NCBI GenBank assembly: GCA_015179025.1
Contig: WHUX01000037.1
Location: forward strand, 310,001 to 374,000
Direction: 5' to 3'
Origin: Terfezia claveryi
Lineage: Eukaryota > Ascomycota > Pezizomycetes > Pezizales > Pezizaceae
DNA length: 64,000 bases
Below the pieces are notes generated by a model that saw only the letters and a list, made by a program, of their open reading frames with translations, was not told the origin of the DNA and ran no database searches. Made by a program: the position numbers and the translations under genes. Below, in pieces: positions 26,773 through 39,464 of this stretch; position 1 is the stretch's first letter; every line of letters begins with the position of its first letter.

Positions 26773-29420
26773 ATGAGCAATTACTCTTCCCCCGAGCCAG
26801 GCGGAAGCGTCGACAACACGCCCGCAACAGCCTCAACAATGATCAAGAAGGAGAACGGTGGTAGCCAGCAAGCATACTATTTGGGTTCTTCAAGGGCGCA
26901 GGTACGGGACGAGCAAAGAGTAATGGGTGGTGGGACGAAAAATAGGAGTACTATGAGTTCGGACCACGGAGGAGACAGAGACGACGAGTCTGTATCGCCG
27001 TCCCGGTCACGGAGCGCATATGAGGGTAATGGGGGCACCAGACACGGATCTGAGGAAAGCAATGCATATAGCACTCGTGGAGGAGGTGGTGGTAAGAATA
27101 CCGCAGATGGATCGACATTGCGAATAATTCAACATGGAATGGGAACTGGGAGAGGGGGGAAAGGAACTCCAAATATCACAGGAGGGAGAGGAAAAAATTA
27201 CACCAATGCATTCGCAGGATCAAAGATCAAGCACCTCAAGAAGCCAGATGGGGTGCCACTGTGGAGGAAGGACATACAGTTTCAATTTCTACATTTGATC
27301 TTCAATGACGACAAGAGGGTTTTTACGAATAGCTATGATGGCGCAAAGGACAGGACATTTGCCGATGTTTATGTCGACGCTATGGCGAGAAGCTCGAAGA
27401 CTAGTAAGATTCTTCGAGACAAACTGTTGTCAGAAAAAAAAAATGCCCTGAACATGGCAATGGTTTGTTTACTGGTGAATCTTGGACGGATGAACACAAC
27501 CCTTAACTGTGAGTTTCCTCAATCATGTAAATGGTCGAAAATTGTCCTAATATTTGGTTGTTCGGGTTAGTTTTTCCAGAGATGAAGGCCCAGTTGAGAA
27601 CATACCACGCAATCCCGTCTCTACAAACATATACGGACCAAAATGCCTATAAACAACTTCAGGATGCTCCACGCCTTAAATCTATCCTGAAGGGAGCCTG
27701 TGAAGATCGCAAGGAGCCTGTTACAATTGAGAATCTGGTGGCCACACCTGTGCCTCGAACAAACCCTATCAACTTGATCTTCCTTCTTTCAACATATGCC
27801 CCCAAAGTTACAGAGACCCATTTCCCACCTGATATAGATTTCCATGATCTAGTCATGCGTGCCCAATTAAGTAGCCAGTCTCGAGCAACAGCTTTCTTGT
27901 GGCTGATGTGGTGGTACCTCGAGAGTAACTTCACAGCGGAGGATGCGTTGAGGAATCCTTATGGAGTGGGCCTAGTAATTAAGGGAACGGATATTCCCCG
28001 CGGCGTACCAACATTCGAACATTTGACTCAAGAAGAGGCTGATGCCGAAAATATTGATAGACAAGAGGAGATCGAGTTTGGGGAACGGATGCAGCTCGAA
28101 AGAAAGAGTGGGTTCTCCGACTGGGCAATTTCTTGTCGATCAGAGTCGCTAATGTGGCTTACACTAGAATACATTAATGCAAATGAAACAGTTCCCGGTG
28201 CTCCATTGACAAAGAAGTCGAAGAAAGGTAAATTAGCAGTGAAATTACATTAGAGAACATGGCTAATATTATCTTGCTGAATAGGTACAGATGAAGCACA
28301 ACCATTCGATATCCCCGACTCGTCAAGAAAAGGTAAAAAGCCTCAACATTCTATCGTAGAGCAATATTACTCCGACTCGGATCGCACCCGTTCCGTGTCT
28401 CCCGACGGAAAACGACGTTCCATGACTAACGTAACGAGAATCAACGACCTCCTGAATGATACTGAACCCATCACTCCTCCTGTGAGAGTTCGGGGTAAGC
28501 CAGGTCCCAAGCCGGGCGGGGGCGAGAAGAGTATGCCCAGGATCATCTTGAAGCATAAACATATGCAAATCGATCCAGCGACTGGTAATCTCACAACCAG
28601 GTCCATTCTACCCTCACATCCAGCCCCGACTGCTGCCACTGAAAGGACTACAAAGCCTCGGTCACTCACACCTTATCAGGCTGCAGTGGCCGTGAACAGA
28701 AAGGAGCGAGCAGATCACATTATAGACAGGAAGCTAAAGAGGCTGGATCGCAGAAATAATAGAAAGAGAAAACGGGAAGGAGTGTTTTCGAGGACCTGGG
28801 AGAGAATCAAAGATATGGAGGATCCTTTCGCTAACAGTGATGAAGAAGGAGGTGCTGGTGATGATGGAGTCATGTCTGGAATTCGATTTGATGTAGACGG
28901 AAATCTGGTCTTACTGGATTCCATCGTTAAGGATAGTGCTATACCAGGGATTGGAGAGGCTGGAGCAGATGAGGGGGTGAGGCTGAACGTTATCGAAGCC
29001 AATGCTCAGCTAAACACAACATCCCATAGTGAGCGGCGGCGGGGAGGTCATAAGCAGCTTCCCTTACGTGCAAAATATGTCAACGGAACAAATTTCCGTG
29101 GGTGTGCAGGGTTAGTCCCAAGGGACGATGAGATAGACGACTTTGGAGAGGAAGCTGTTGGATTTGCTGCTGCTATAAGAAGGACACAACGAAGATTAGA
29201 TAGATGGGAACAGATGGAAAATATGAAGGCATCCGGCGTGGCTGTGCGCAGCGGGAGTGGGACGCAAGAGAGTGTAAACACTACTAACGGCACCAAATTT
29301 GCTCAAGCACTTGAAGATAGCGAGCAATCTCTAGAAAGAAATCTAGACAATAAGGAAGACCAAGAGATGGTCGAGGTAGGGGCCGAGGAGAATGATGAAG
29401 ATGTTGACATGAGTGATTAA
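26773..29420 (+). CDS. IES1: INO80 chromatin-remodelling complex subunit Ies1-like
   Basis: Three exons: 26773-27508, 27571-28227 and 28285-29420 (842 aa). The N-terminal 160 residues are Gly/Ser-rich and disordered. The conserved block starts KIKHLKKPDGVPLWRKDIQF and continues FLHLIFNDDKRVFTNSYDG, TFADVYVDAMARSSKTSK and MVCLLVNLGRMNTTLNFFPE. Exon 2 adds TNPINLIFLLSTYAPKV, RAQLSSQSRATAFLWLMWWY, NPYGVGLVIKG and TFEHLTQEE, the typical fungal Ino-eighty-subunit-1 region. The rest is basic and acidic low complexity (KLKRLDRRNNRKRKR) ending EENDEDVDMSD. It is a nuclear subunit of the ATP-dependent remodeller INO80. The frame is open upstream of the ATG without another ATG. Confidence 0.85.
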
Positions 29421-30234
29421 AATCTCCCAAGGGACATCAACGACGACGAAGCTGCAAGGCATGATAATGTCTCTTTTTTCCCAATTCGGTTATTCATCCT
29501 TGAATCCACATCTTCTCGCTGGGGTTGGTACCATTGCTGGGTGATTCCCATGCGCATTTCTTTTACTTTTCTGATGTTACATACTACTCTCGGCTTCTAA
29601 GTTCTCATTACTAGGGTTCATACAACAGTACATCCTTGTGTCGTTTCATTGTAGTCAACTATGGAGGAGGAAGAGTCTACCAGTCACCGCAGATTGCATT
29701 ATGAGGTTTGTTGTTTATATACTTTTATTGTTCACTTTCATTTTATGCCTTTGTTCATCTGGTTCCTTTATTGCATGCTCTTCGGTTTAATATCAAGTTG
29801 TACAAAATATAAGAATAAGTCGGACTTCTAATTGCAAAATCTTGCTTTTCTACAGCCTTCCTCTTCTTCTCATTTACATAGCAATATAAGTATTTGAGTA
29901 CTCCTAGATTGAACGTACCTGTGAATGGTTAGTAAGTAGTCGTAACCGTAGTGTTCGGTAGGCTGCCGTTTCCTTTTCGCTGGGTAGCATTCGGGGTAGC
30001 GAGTAGCGGCAGCTGTAGGGTTAGTCGTCTGCTTGTCCAGATACCCAATTTGGTAATCTAGGATGTATAAAATTCTCCCAGGCGAGAATTTCCCCGCTGG
30101 TAAGCGGTACCGGTTTATAACGGTTCCTCAACGTGTACATCAAAGTTCGCTACTATCTAAGGTGCCAGCTCAATTTCACATCCAATCTACTGAACCTGGT
30201 GACTCGAACTCTCAGCCAAACCAGCCCTATAGCA
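29421..30234. other. Intergenic between IES1 and the axis-like gene
   Basis: It holds the AT-rich 3' flank of IES1 and the promoter of the following gene. The frame before ATG 30235 is open but carries no recognisable coding. I see nothing else. Confidence 0.45.
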
Positions 30235-33200
30235 ATGGACTCACGGCGGGAGCAAGTAGCAATTCTCATCACGAGCTTAACGGATCATATCAAGACCCGG
30301 GCCAATGAAGCTTCCAGTCGAGTTTGCATCCCAGAAAAATTGCAGAAGGAGGTGGAAGATTTACTGCCACAATTTGATAGCAAACGATATGAGAGTACAA
30401 GCCTTCCAGTACGTAATTTAACTCATTTAACTCGGCTCATATGGGAAATGTTGTGGGTTCTGAAAGGGATGCATAAAATTGATGATTCGTGCCTCCAAAG
30501 GAGTTTATTAAAGAAATCGTTACCACAAAGCTTGTTGCTGCTCTGAACAGTCTTGACACTTGGGGCAAACTTGACGGAAAGGCATTCGTGACTGTGACAA
30601 GGATACTGTTAGCAACAGAAAGCTGTCTCAGCAAAGAACAGGGCTTATTTCAGCTGATGGTTCTACGTTGCCCTTAGACAAACGTTTCGCTGTGAATCAA
30701 AACTGACGGAGGAGCCATATAGTGTGTACTCGAAGAGAATGTGGTCCTCGTTAACACCTCAGAAAAGCATAAGGAAGGACATCAACGACTGGCGGAATTC
30801 AAGGCGACAGTAGGGGAACGGCTCCTCTTTCCTTTGTACTTTGCCTTCATCGACAATTCCAAGCCATCCATTACCAGAAGATGGGTATGTTCTCCTAGAC
30901 CAAGTGATTGAGGGGAGAAGGTATTAAGCTCAACCTGCGGTGCAATAGATTGGATTATTGTTCTGTCATTTAATCAGAGACAGCGCCGGGAACATCGAAT
31001 TACTGAAGGGATTCCCGTCACAATTGTTGTATGTTCTTACGTTACCCTAAATAATTACCCTAAACAAGTACCAACGATTTCTCACGAAAGCATATAGTAA
31101 AAACCTTGGGAAGATCATTATCGAATCTAATGACCGCCTTCTGAAGGGGGTATCCGGGAAGCTCATTGGGGAGACCCTGACTGGTCTCCAGCTTAATGAC
31201 TGGTCGAAGCACTTGAAGTATTTTTGGCCGCTGGGAATGGCCTCATATTATGCAGAATTTCCTGGAGAATTTGAGGAAGAGGACTGGGAACCAAGATTAT
31301 TTGAATATATCGATGCCACGGAGAAAAGGCATCAAGTATGGTATGAAACGTCCTTGCACTTCCTATGCGTTTTAATCTGACTTCCCTCTGCAAGTACTGG
31401 TTTCAATGCCACCAATATCACCATTGGAGACTGCGAGATTGAATCTGAAAGTACATTAGTGTCCTTAACGGACTTTATCAGCGCTTACATTCCCCGGAAG
31501 GGTGCTCAACGGCCCATTTGGATTGATGTAAAGGCCTGCAATGTCGAAATTGTGGATATATATTCACCATATATTCAGGATGATGAGCAGGCTGAAGATG
31601 AAAAGCTGGCTGAACTCCAGCTCACATTGGTTGATTACAATGTGGACCGCTACTTGTTTTTGAGATCCTCACAGCCGTCTACAGCACCAGAAAGAATTGC
31701 ATTTACTGTGAAAGATATTCATGGTGATCACTATGCAGACATTATTGAAAAGGCTAGAAATCTGGCCCGATTTGTTACTAGGCGACCTGCCCTAGGCGAA
31801 CCCCTTTCTGATCTAGAACTGCCGACTGGGTCACATAGGTCCCACAACTATGCGCAAGCGGCCTTGGAAACCCGGAGGGAGGCTATCACATCTATGGCAG
31901 ACAGTCCAACGGTGGAAAGAATAAACTCTAATCAAAAGGCAGGGGGCAAGAAGGACAGTTATGTGCACCAAGTTGAGGGTAATGGTATAAGTCATTCGAC
32001 GAGACCGCCCACGGAACTCCAAACCGGCGCTCTTGCCCCCTTGACGTCTGTCCAGGCTGTTTCAGGCGCCCTTGCTAGACCAGAATCGACTGTCACGACA
32101 AGTACTTCGAATGTATACACTATTCCTCTGGTGGTGAATGATTTCCAATGAGAAAGAGGCTAACGCTATTATACAGTCAAAATCTCCAGGAAGCGATGGA
32201 GCCTCCGTTAAGTCAGCTGTAAAAGAAGCCGGGCTTTCACAACACCTCAAAGCCCTGAAAAAGGAGACTACCATAGAGAAGAGAGAAACATTGTTAAACT
32301 TCACTACTGCCTCGACTGCGACGGGCAATCTTGCTCATCCACCGATAAATCAAAAGAAGAATATTTATGAATCCGACAGTGAGCTTTCGGAGCTCAGTGA
32401 GCCGCCTGAGGAGCTTGAGCCTGTTATTTCCCTGCCCATATTGAATGTTGACAATCCAAAAAATGTTGGTCTTGCGGTTCCACGTTTCAAGAAGGCTGAT
32501 AAATTAATTGAGCAAGGCGCAAATGGCTCAATCCACGTGGTCCGATCTGGGGCCGAAATATCCAAAATCTCAGATAAGAAAAAAGCTTTGCTGGGCACCC
32601 ATGAGAAATGTGGAAGGGCAAAACTGCAGGTTAAAGGTATCAAAGATGCTTCTTCAGGAGTTGGTGATCAGGTCTTGCCTAGACAGGCACCAATATTCCA
32701 AAAGTCACAGGTACCCAATGCAACATTGAATGAAATAACCACAACGGCCATGAGGGTGGCAGAGGACAAGATACAGCAGAAGGCCTGCGGAACGTCAAAA
32801 GGCCTGATAGACAGCGGCGTGGAGATCCCCACATCTTTGGAGAAACCCAGCACATCTACCAGAACCCTATTGAAGAAGACGACTGCGAAACCCACGACAC
32901 AGCTCCTAAAGAAAACGGTGGCTGTTGCAAGGAACCCGCTGAATTTCACCAAGCAAATCAAAGTTCCGATAAAGGTACACCCCAACAATGGGAAAATTCT
33001 TGATATTTATGAGCTGCCTTCCGATGATGAGGAGCATTGTATACTTCCAGTGAAGGGGAAGGGTGGAAGAATTAAGCAAAACACTGTGCCTGTCAAGGGT
33101 AAAGGTAAGACCATGACAAGGAAGCCAACCTCTAAAAGTGTTACAAAACCTGCCCCAGAAGCCGAAGAAAATGACATAAAGAAATTGGGTGTACAACACC

Positions 33201-36200
33201 GAAATAATGTTCCCTCAAAAATACCGGAGGTATCAGTAGCGGTAAATGAGGGGTCACTAGTTCCCACGGCTATAAAGCTCGGTATAAACGAAATACGAGC
33301 GGAACATCTGGTTTACAAAATTCAAGAGGATAGGGCACATAAACCCAGTGTTCAATGCCCTAAAGTAAAAGCACCATCGAAAACGAGTATTCAAGAGATT
33401 GATAATGCTCCGGAGGATATTAGGGTAGCCAAAAGGGTGGTGCCTGATGCGACGAGAATCCCTGCGAAGCAAGGAAACAGCAGGTTGGAAACGCATTACC
33501 AAGGTGAAGTGGAGATATCTGCTTTTGAGGTTCAGATATCAAATACACCTGGCGATGTTGTCAGTGCACAGCGCAATGTACCCAAAGACCCTGTATCAAC
33601 TGGCATGGCTTACGAGGTAGAAAATGCCAAACCTGCCGAAGCGTCGGGCGGAACCAAGGTTTCCAAAGGGAAGTTGGTAATACTGCCTGAAAACATTCAG
33701 GAACATACGGAGGGGGAAACCAAGGAGGAAGAAGTGGAGAGTGACGCTGACAATGCATTACCATTCAAATCCAGCGTTGCTATTGACGGCCACACGCTGA
33801 AGCACACGCCTTCGGGAGGGGAGAAATTGACGACGTCAGGAATTCTCAACGGCTCCAAAAAAGCACAAACGACACTCAAAAGGAAAGCTAAAGTTTCCGA
33901 AGTTGGACCCAGTTGCAAGAGATTCCAGGGACGGCTACTGATGGGTGCTGAACCAGTACAACTGCCAGGTCGCACGAGAAGAGCAGCAGCAAATGTTGCT
34001 CTAGCAAAGCTGAAGTTGCAGAGCACAAGTTCGATTCAATATCAAGATGAGGAAGAACGTACCGGGGCAGTGAACACGCCACAGGAGAATGTACTTGCGG
34101 CGCGTTGTAGGCACGTAGAATCACCCGGTGAAAAGAACAGAGCGTCACCATCTCCACAAAAGAAGCTCCTTGATGTACAAGAACCGAATGATAACGGCCT
34201 TCCCGATCTTGAGCATCACCCGCACTTGATCAAATTGGTTGTCGAGCAGCATCATGATCAGACTCTGGTCTCCGATATCCCTATAGAGCCTTGCATTGTC
34301 AAGCCTATGGCGCTTGCTGAAGCAACTGAGGAGTTGGAACCATCAGCAATGGTTTCTGGAATTTCTGGACCAAAGGAAGCGGAGGTAATAGCCTCGGTGA
34401 AAGCGACTTGTATATCAACTGTGAAGGGCGGGTCTGACAATCATTTCCAACACAACTCTCACGCAGCAGATAAGCCAGTGATAACTAGAGACACTGCACC
34501 GAGTGATGCTACCGTACAAGTAGCACTCCCCATTGCCCACGTGAGGCTCCCGCAAAAAAAACAGGCTAGAGAGCCACAGGTACCTGATAAGGATAAGGGA
34601 AGCAAGACAATCCGGATTAAGTTGCAAGCACCTCTGAATCCGAAGACACCTGATGTTCCCTTAGATAATCTGTTAAATAGAAAACCACAGATCATATCAT
34701 GGGGTAAAAAAGGACCGCTCAATCAAGGACGGCTAGTTGACACTTCCGAAGCTTGTGGACATAGAGGCCTCAGTATTTCCCTAACCAAAGCCCAGTCGGC
34801 TCGACATGAGGAAGAAGATAGCCCTTCTCAGAGAGTAAGGACAAAAAGGCAAAAAATAGGAACAACACAGAGTGAAACGCAGCCTGGCAATACCGAGGAC
34901 AGGAGTCATCCATTTGACTCGCTGTTGTTTTCCAAGGACAAAGCAGTATTGCATGAGCCCAATCCCAAGGTAAACTATTGTTTTCCAAAATATTGGTCCT
35001 AGTTTTTAATGGGTGAATGAAACATATGTTAGGGAATATCGAGGTGCTCCCCCTTGGTTTCGGGGATAAATACACATGACATGTTGCAAGGCGAGGACCA
35101 GGGTGTCCAGTCTCACGTTCCGGTTTCTTTCAGTGACCTTCCGGAGGAAGGGATAGAGCGACTGCGGGATGAATCAGAGGAGATGGATCATGAATCACTG
35201 TTGGCGCAAATGTTGGACAATGAACAATTGAATAGTGTGGTTCAGGTGTTAGACGCGAAGGGGGAGGAGAGTGTGCCACAGCCATCGCCTCACGACTTTA
35301 TCCCAAGCGAATCCTTTAGTATCAGAGAAAACAGGGTTACACTGCCAAAAACCCCAGAGGGGAAGAGAACAGATTTCTGGAACGAGCCTGGTTATACAAG
35401 GAATATCGATATTGGATCTGAGGGAACCCCAGACGTTGGCGGACCTGTATCGATATCTTTGAAGCCGCAGAAGCCACGAATGAAGCAGATGGTGTTATCA
35501 GAAGATGTACCTCCAGTTTTGATTAAGCAAAGCGGAAAGAGAATCGAATCAACCACAGTGGACGATCCATTTAAAGGTAATAAAGGGGAGCCCCATTACC
35601 CTTAACTTACTAACTTTCATGCAGGAAATCTATCAGCAACGCGTCCACCACGAAGTAGTTTCCTTGAACGACTCAATAACATTTGTAATGGAAGTACTTC
35701 ACAGGAGCTCAAAACGTCGCCTGAGGACCTACCAGAGCCTCAAACTCCACCTCTCCAATTTCTTAAAAACAAACCACTGAATGCTTTATTTAAGCATGCT
35801 AAATCACGAGTTGCTGAGAATATGATCTCTTCTCTGGATCCTAAGGTAGTGAAGGCCGTGGTACGCAAAGAGTCATTGAGGAAACAAACGCCACTCACTA
35901 GGAAGGCAATGGGTAAAACTACGTACGAGGCTCTTACCTTGCCAGCAAAGTACGGGCTGGATACAGAAATGACACTAGTGAATAGTAGTTCGCCGCTCTG
36001 CTACAATTCCGGGACAGAAATTAGTTCTTCTAGTTCATATGTGGAGTCTAATGTGGATTTATCCGTTGATGAAGAGTCATCGAATAACTTGGGAGGCTCA
36101 GTGAAGGAAGCTTGTCTGGAGGACACAAGTTACGACTCAAGCATCCTGGGCCCACTAAACGTTTTTCCGGAAATAGGCAAGGTCAGTATGTGCAGGTATG

Positions 36201-36590
36201 CTCTTTCTATTCTCGTTCTAATTTTATTAGCTATTCGAGGAAGATTTACGAGCACAAGAAGCCGTTGCCACTTCCTTACTAGAAAGCCTCAAATCTTCGG
36301 CGTTGAAAAAGGTTGGGCTTTTGAAAAGGGCACGGGAGGTAGAATTTGATGATTATACGAAGAAACTCGATGGCCCTGTCACAAAAAAGGGCAAGCACGC
36401 TTGCTGGGCAGCACAAACCTGCCTTGAAGCGGTGGTTGGACTCGTTAGTCATCAGGAGGTGAAAGCGAAGGGGAACAGGGTTGGCCATAAAGAGAATGGT
36501 TATTGTAAAGCAGAGAAGATTGAAGCTCTGTGTAAAGAAAGATGGGTTAGAGTAGATAGTTCACTGAAGACTCTTAAACACTTCTGCTAG
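30235..36590 (+). CDS. Large protein with Red1/SYCP2-like architecture (candidate meiotic chromosome axis protein)
   Basis: Ten exons: 30235-30408, 30501-30659, 30723-30884, 30949-31028, 31098-31340, 31395-32112, 32177-34969, 35033-35576, 35625-36181 and 36231-36590. All phases match (1,929 aa). Residues 1-270 look all-helical (KEIVTTKLVAALNSLDTWGK, LLFCHLIRDSAGNIELLKGF). Residues about 275-400 read like a compact beta-rich module (SLTDFISAYIPRKGAQRPIW, IDVKACNVEIVDIYSPYI, LAELQLTLVDYNVDRYLF). About 1,350 residues of disordered, Lys/Ser/Pro-rich linker follow, and the last 120 residues are helical (LFEEDLRAQEAVATSLLESL, LLKRAREVEFDDYTKKL). An ARM-like plus beta module, long linker and C-terminal coiled coil is the layout of Red1/SYCP2 axis proteins. 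I do not see a diagnostic motif, so the function is inference. The ORF structure is confident. Confidence 0.75.
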
Positions 36591-37688
36591 ATGGGTTAGA
36601 AGGAAGTTACATTTTATCGTGATATTTTACCTACTGCTCAACTTATATTTGCAGAGGTATGCAGCAAGATAGATATCTATCTTGCTTACTTTAGATAACA
36701 CATGGTTGATAATGTTAAAACCCCAGTTGACAGTTCCAGTTCTTTATGTATGGCACTTGCTCTTGTTTTCTTGGTCACTGAGATGATGCGAGGAATTAGG
36801 CTAGTGTCTAGACATTATTCGAGCCTCAATCAAACATTACCCTGAATGTTCAATGAGAGTCTTTCCATGTTATCGTCAGCCGCATTAAAGCTCGTAAATA
36901 GTAAAAAGATATATACTACAGTGAAATCCGTTTCGCTCCGTTTGTATGTAGCCTAAGCAAAGAAGACAATAAATAGATGTATATAGTCGGCGTTTCACTG
37001 TTTCGATAATACTAACAGGTACACAAATAACACTTCGAACACAACAAGAAAATAGTATAATATCCCCACGGCCTGAAACTCCTACCGAGAACGCCCGACG
37101 ACTACCTACCTTTGCTGAAGAAAGGAGACTGCTCTAATCAAGCTCCTGATCCTCGCACACAACCAACTCCCAAGCCTCGTTTCGCTCTAGATTCTGTACT
37201 CAAAGGTTAATACAATGGCACTCAGGGCGGGCTCAGCGGTTCCAGAGGATGGTGGATCGCCAAGCTTGAAAAGCTACTATAACGGGTTTCGTGCTGGAAA
37301 TGATGGACCGGGCATTCTTGCCTAGAGGCGTCAGTGAAGGAGTGGGAGGCTGGTCAGGATATCTTGAGGTAGCGGAGCAGGCGGATAAGGGAGGGGGATG
37401 AAGGTGGTGGTGGTGTCAACAAGGGCGGGCAACGTAGTGGGTCATAGGTTTTCGTATCACTTTCAGGCCCGGCCCCAGTTATCAGAGCTCGAATGTATGG
37501 AATTCAAGATAAAGATTCTGGTCTTTTTCCCGTAAAGTTTAGGGTAACTGGAACGGCTGCTAGGTATATCCCTAAATATCTTAAATCTGTCTGGTTGTGC
37601 GTCGGTATGGCTCTCATTTCGGTACTTGTGTAGTTTTATGTTGTTTTGGCTCCGGCTTTCTGCTATAGCAAGCGAAGCTGCTGCTACA
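36591..37688. other. Intergenic, convergent 3' flanks
   Basis: It lies between the axis-like gene (+) and MAK11 (-). A 36-codon frame near 37,215 (MALRAGSAVPEDGGSPSLKS) stops quickly and could be a chance frame. No supported gene. Confidence 0.45.
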
Positions 37689-39464
37689 CTATGAGTCTAC
37701 CTCATCTGCCTGATTATCCGGACTACTGTCATCATCCTCTCTTTCCTCATCTTTATCGTTGTCATCCTCATCACCCTCATCAACTTCATCGAAATTCCAT
37801 CCTTCCTCCATAACCATTCCACTTAAGCAAGTAACTCTCTTCCCAGTTTCATAAATCCCAACCAAATTGCCTACTTGCGGGATTTTCCTCGCTGGTGAGG
37901 CTGCAGGTTGGTCTAACTCGGCTTTCTTGGCTTTCTTACTTGGCGGCTCTGCACTGGAGCCGACTGCTGTGAGACGCTCTTTGATCTGCTCAATGTCCAA
38001 GGTCCATATCCTGATGGTCCCATCGGATCCTGCAGAAACCGAAAAAAGAGCTTTCTTTCTGTTTTTGGTTCCGAATTCCTGAGCTACTTCAACGGCATCG
38101 CATGGCACGTCCGCTTCCAATATCACAAAATCCTTCACTCGTCCTACCATGCCCATTTCACGTCCACCAACATGACCGAGAACTATGGCATTGTCAATGT
38201 CGTTTCCACCCTTTTCTGATTCATTCCCATCCGCATCCTCTTTTTCTTCTCTTGGATTTGGTTTCTTGGTTTTCCCAGGGGCGTCATTTTCTGACTCTTC
38301 AGCCTTAGTTTTGCGCGGGGCCGTTGTAGAGTAGAATAATATCCTCCCGTCCTCCGTTGAGATCGCCAATACGTATGCATCATCCCCTGGGAGGGTTACA
38401 TATTGTATCTGGTGAACTTTACTAATAGGTGACGGCAAAATTCTCAACCTCGGTTGCGAGTCCATTCCAAATACCACAACCCCTCTTTCGAACGCGACCG
38501 CAAATTCTTCACCTACGGGAGACCATCTAACCTTCTGTCCTTCTCCGCTTAATCCACCAATTTTATTCCCCAATGTCGATCCCATAACTTCTCTTGTGAA
38601 ACCCAGGGCACCAGCCTTCCGGCCTGTCATAAGATTCCACATCCTTAGAGCTCGCTCTCCTTTGCTCACTGACAAGAGGATTTTTTGGGAAGGGTGAAGA
38701 GCAATGTCGTTGACTCCACCAGGACGCTCACCATTACCAAGAAGGCCAATTCCGGAGGCGCTGGCGGATGATTTGGGTTTTGGGGCTTTAAGGGTGGATA
38801 ATAGTGACCAGTCACGGGTGCGGAAGATGAGGATCTGAGAATCCTCTCCCGCGGTAATGAGCTTGTGTCGATTTGGGGTGAAGAGTAGAGCGCAAGGGGT
38901 GTTGGTGTGCTCATGGAGAGTGCCGAGATGCTTGTTTCTCGCTGTGGACTTGGCCTTCGTTTCCGATGAAGCGGCGGGTGGGAGGGCAGAGATGGAAGAA
39001 GATAGGGTGTATAGGTTGACTCGCTCATCAGGTGAACCAGTAGCGAGAATGCGTTTTGAAGACTTTGAATTGGATTTAGACGTTGACGGTGGTGAAAGAG
39101 CTACGCAGCGTAGTGGAGCGGTATGAGCTGTAAACAGGAATGAATCTGAAAATGTTGTATTGAGAGCGACGTCTTGCTCAATTGCTAGTTCTGTAGGTCT
39201 TTCGGCGCCAGAGAGAGTTGTAGTACTCAGAGGGAGGGAGGAGAGAGAGGTTACCGGAATCGATGCTATGAAACCATGAAGCACTTTCTCATAGGAGCCG
39301 GTGATGATTTGGAGATTGACTGCCCAGGATTCGTTTGTATCCAGTACAACAGGTGGGAGGAGAGGTCTGCTTGAAGAATTGGGGGTGGTATTCACAGTTC
39401 GCGCAGGTGCAGATGGGGCATTCTGAGCTCCACTGTTGGATCTCTTCCGCTTGGATGCCATCAT
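37689..39464 (-). CDS. MAK11: 60S ribosome-assembly WD40 protein Mak11/PAK1IP1-like
   Basis: An intronless frame of 591 aa from the first ATG of the MMASKRKRS pair (the frame is open 19 codons further up). A WD40 propeller is visible: FTAHTAPLRCVALSPP, ILATGSPDERVNLYTL, LHEHTNTPCALLFTPNRHKL, ITAGEDSQILIFRTRDWSLL, GGVNDIALHPSQKILLSVSK, GERALRMWNLMTGRKAGAL, VRWSPVGEEFAVAFERGVVV and SVSAGSDGTIRIWTLD. These match Mak11 order, including the G-x-R-A-L-R-x-W-N-L-x-x-G-R signature. The tail is strongly acidic (DEVDEGDEDDNDKDEERED). Mak11 works in the nucleolus in pre-60S maturation with Rlp24. The long insert around residues 395-440 (KTKKPNPREEKEDADGNE) is a charged loop. Confidence 0.9.
   Translation of the reverse strand: MMASKRKRSNSGAQNAPSAPARTVNTTPNSSSRPLLPPVVLDTNESWAVNLQIITGSYEKVLHGFIASIPVTSLSSLPLSTTTLSGAERPTELAIEQDVALNTTFSDSFLFTAHTAPLRCVALSPPSTSKSNSKSSKRILATGSPDERVNLYTLSSSISALPPAASSETKAKSTARNKHLGTLHEHTNTPCALLFTPNRHKLITAGEDSQILIFRTRDWSLLSTLKAPKPKSSASASGIGLLGNGERPGGVNDIALHPSQKILLSVSKGERALRMWNLMTGRKAGALGFTREVMGSTLGNKIGGLSGEGQKVRWSPVGEEFAVAFERGVVVFGMDSQPRLRILPSPISKVHQIQYVTLPGDDAYVLAISTEDGRILFYSTTAPRKTKAEESENDAPGKTKKPNPREEKEDADGNESEKGGNDIDNAIVLGHVGGREMGMVGRVKDFVILEADVPCDAVEVAQEFGTKNRKKALFSVSAGSDGTIRIWTLDIEQIKERLTAVGSSAEPPSKKAKKAELDQPAASPARKIPQVGNLVGIYETGKRVTCLSGMVMEEGWNFDEVDEGDEDDNDKDEEREDDDSSPDNQADEVDS

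Noticed and set aside
37215..37325. 36-codon frame resembling the start of the proteasome ATPase Rpt6 (SPSLKSYY)
   Set aside because: The similarity is only about eight residues and no following exon could be found.
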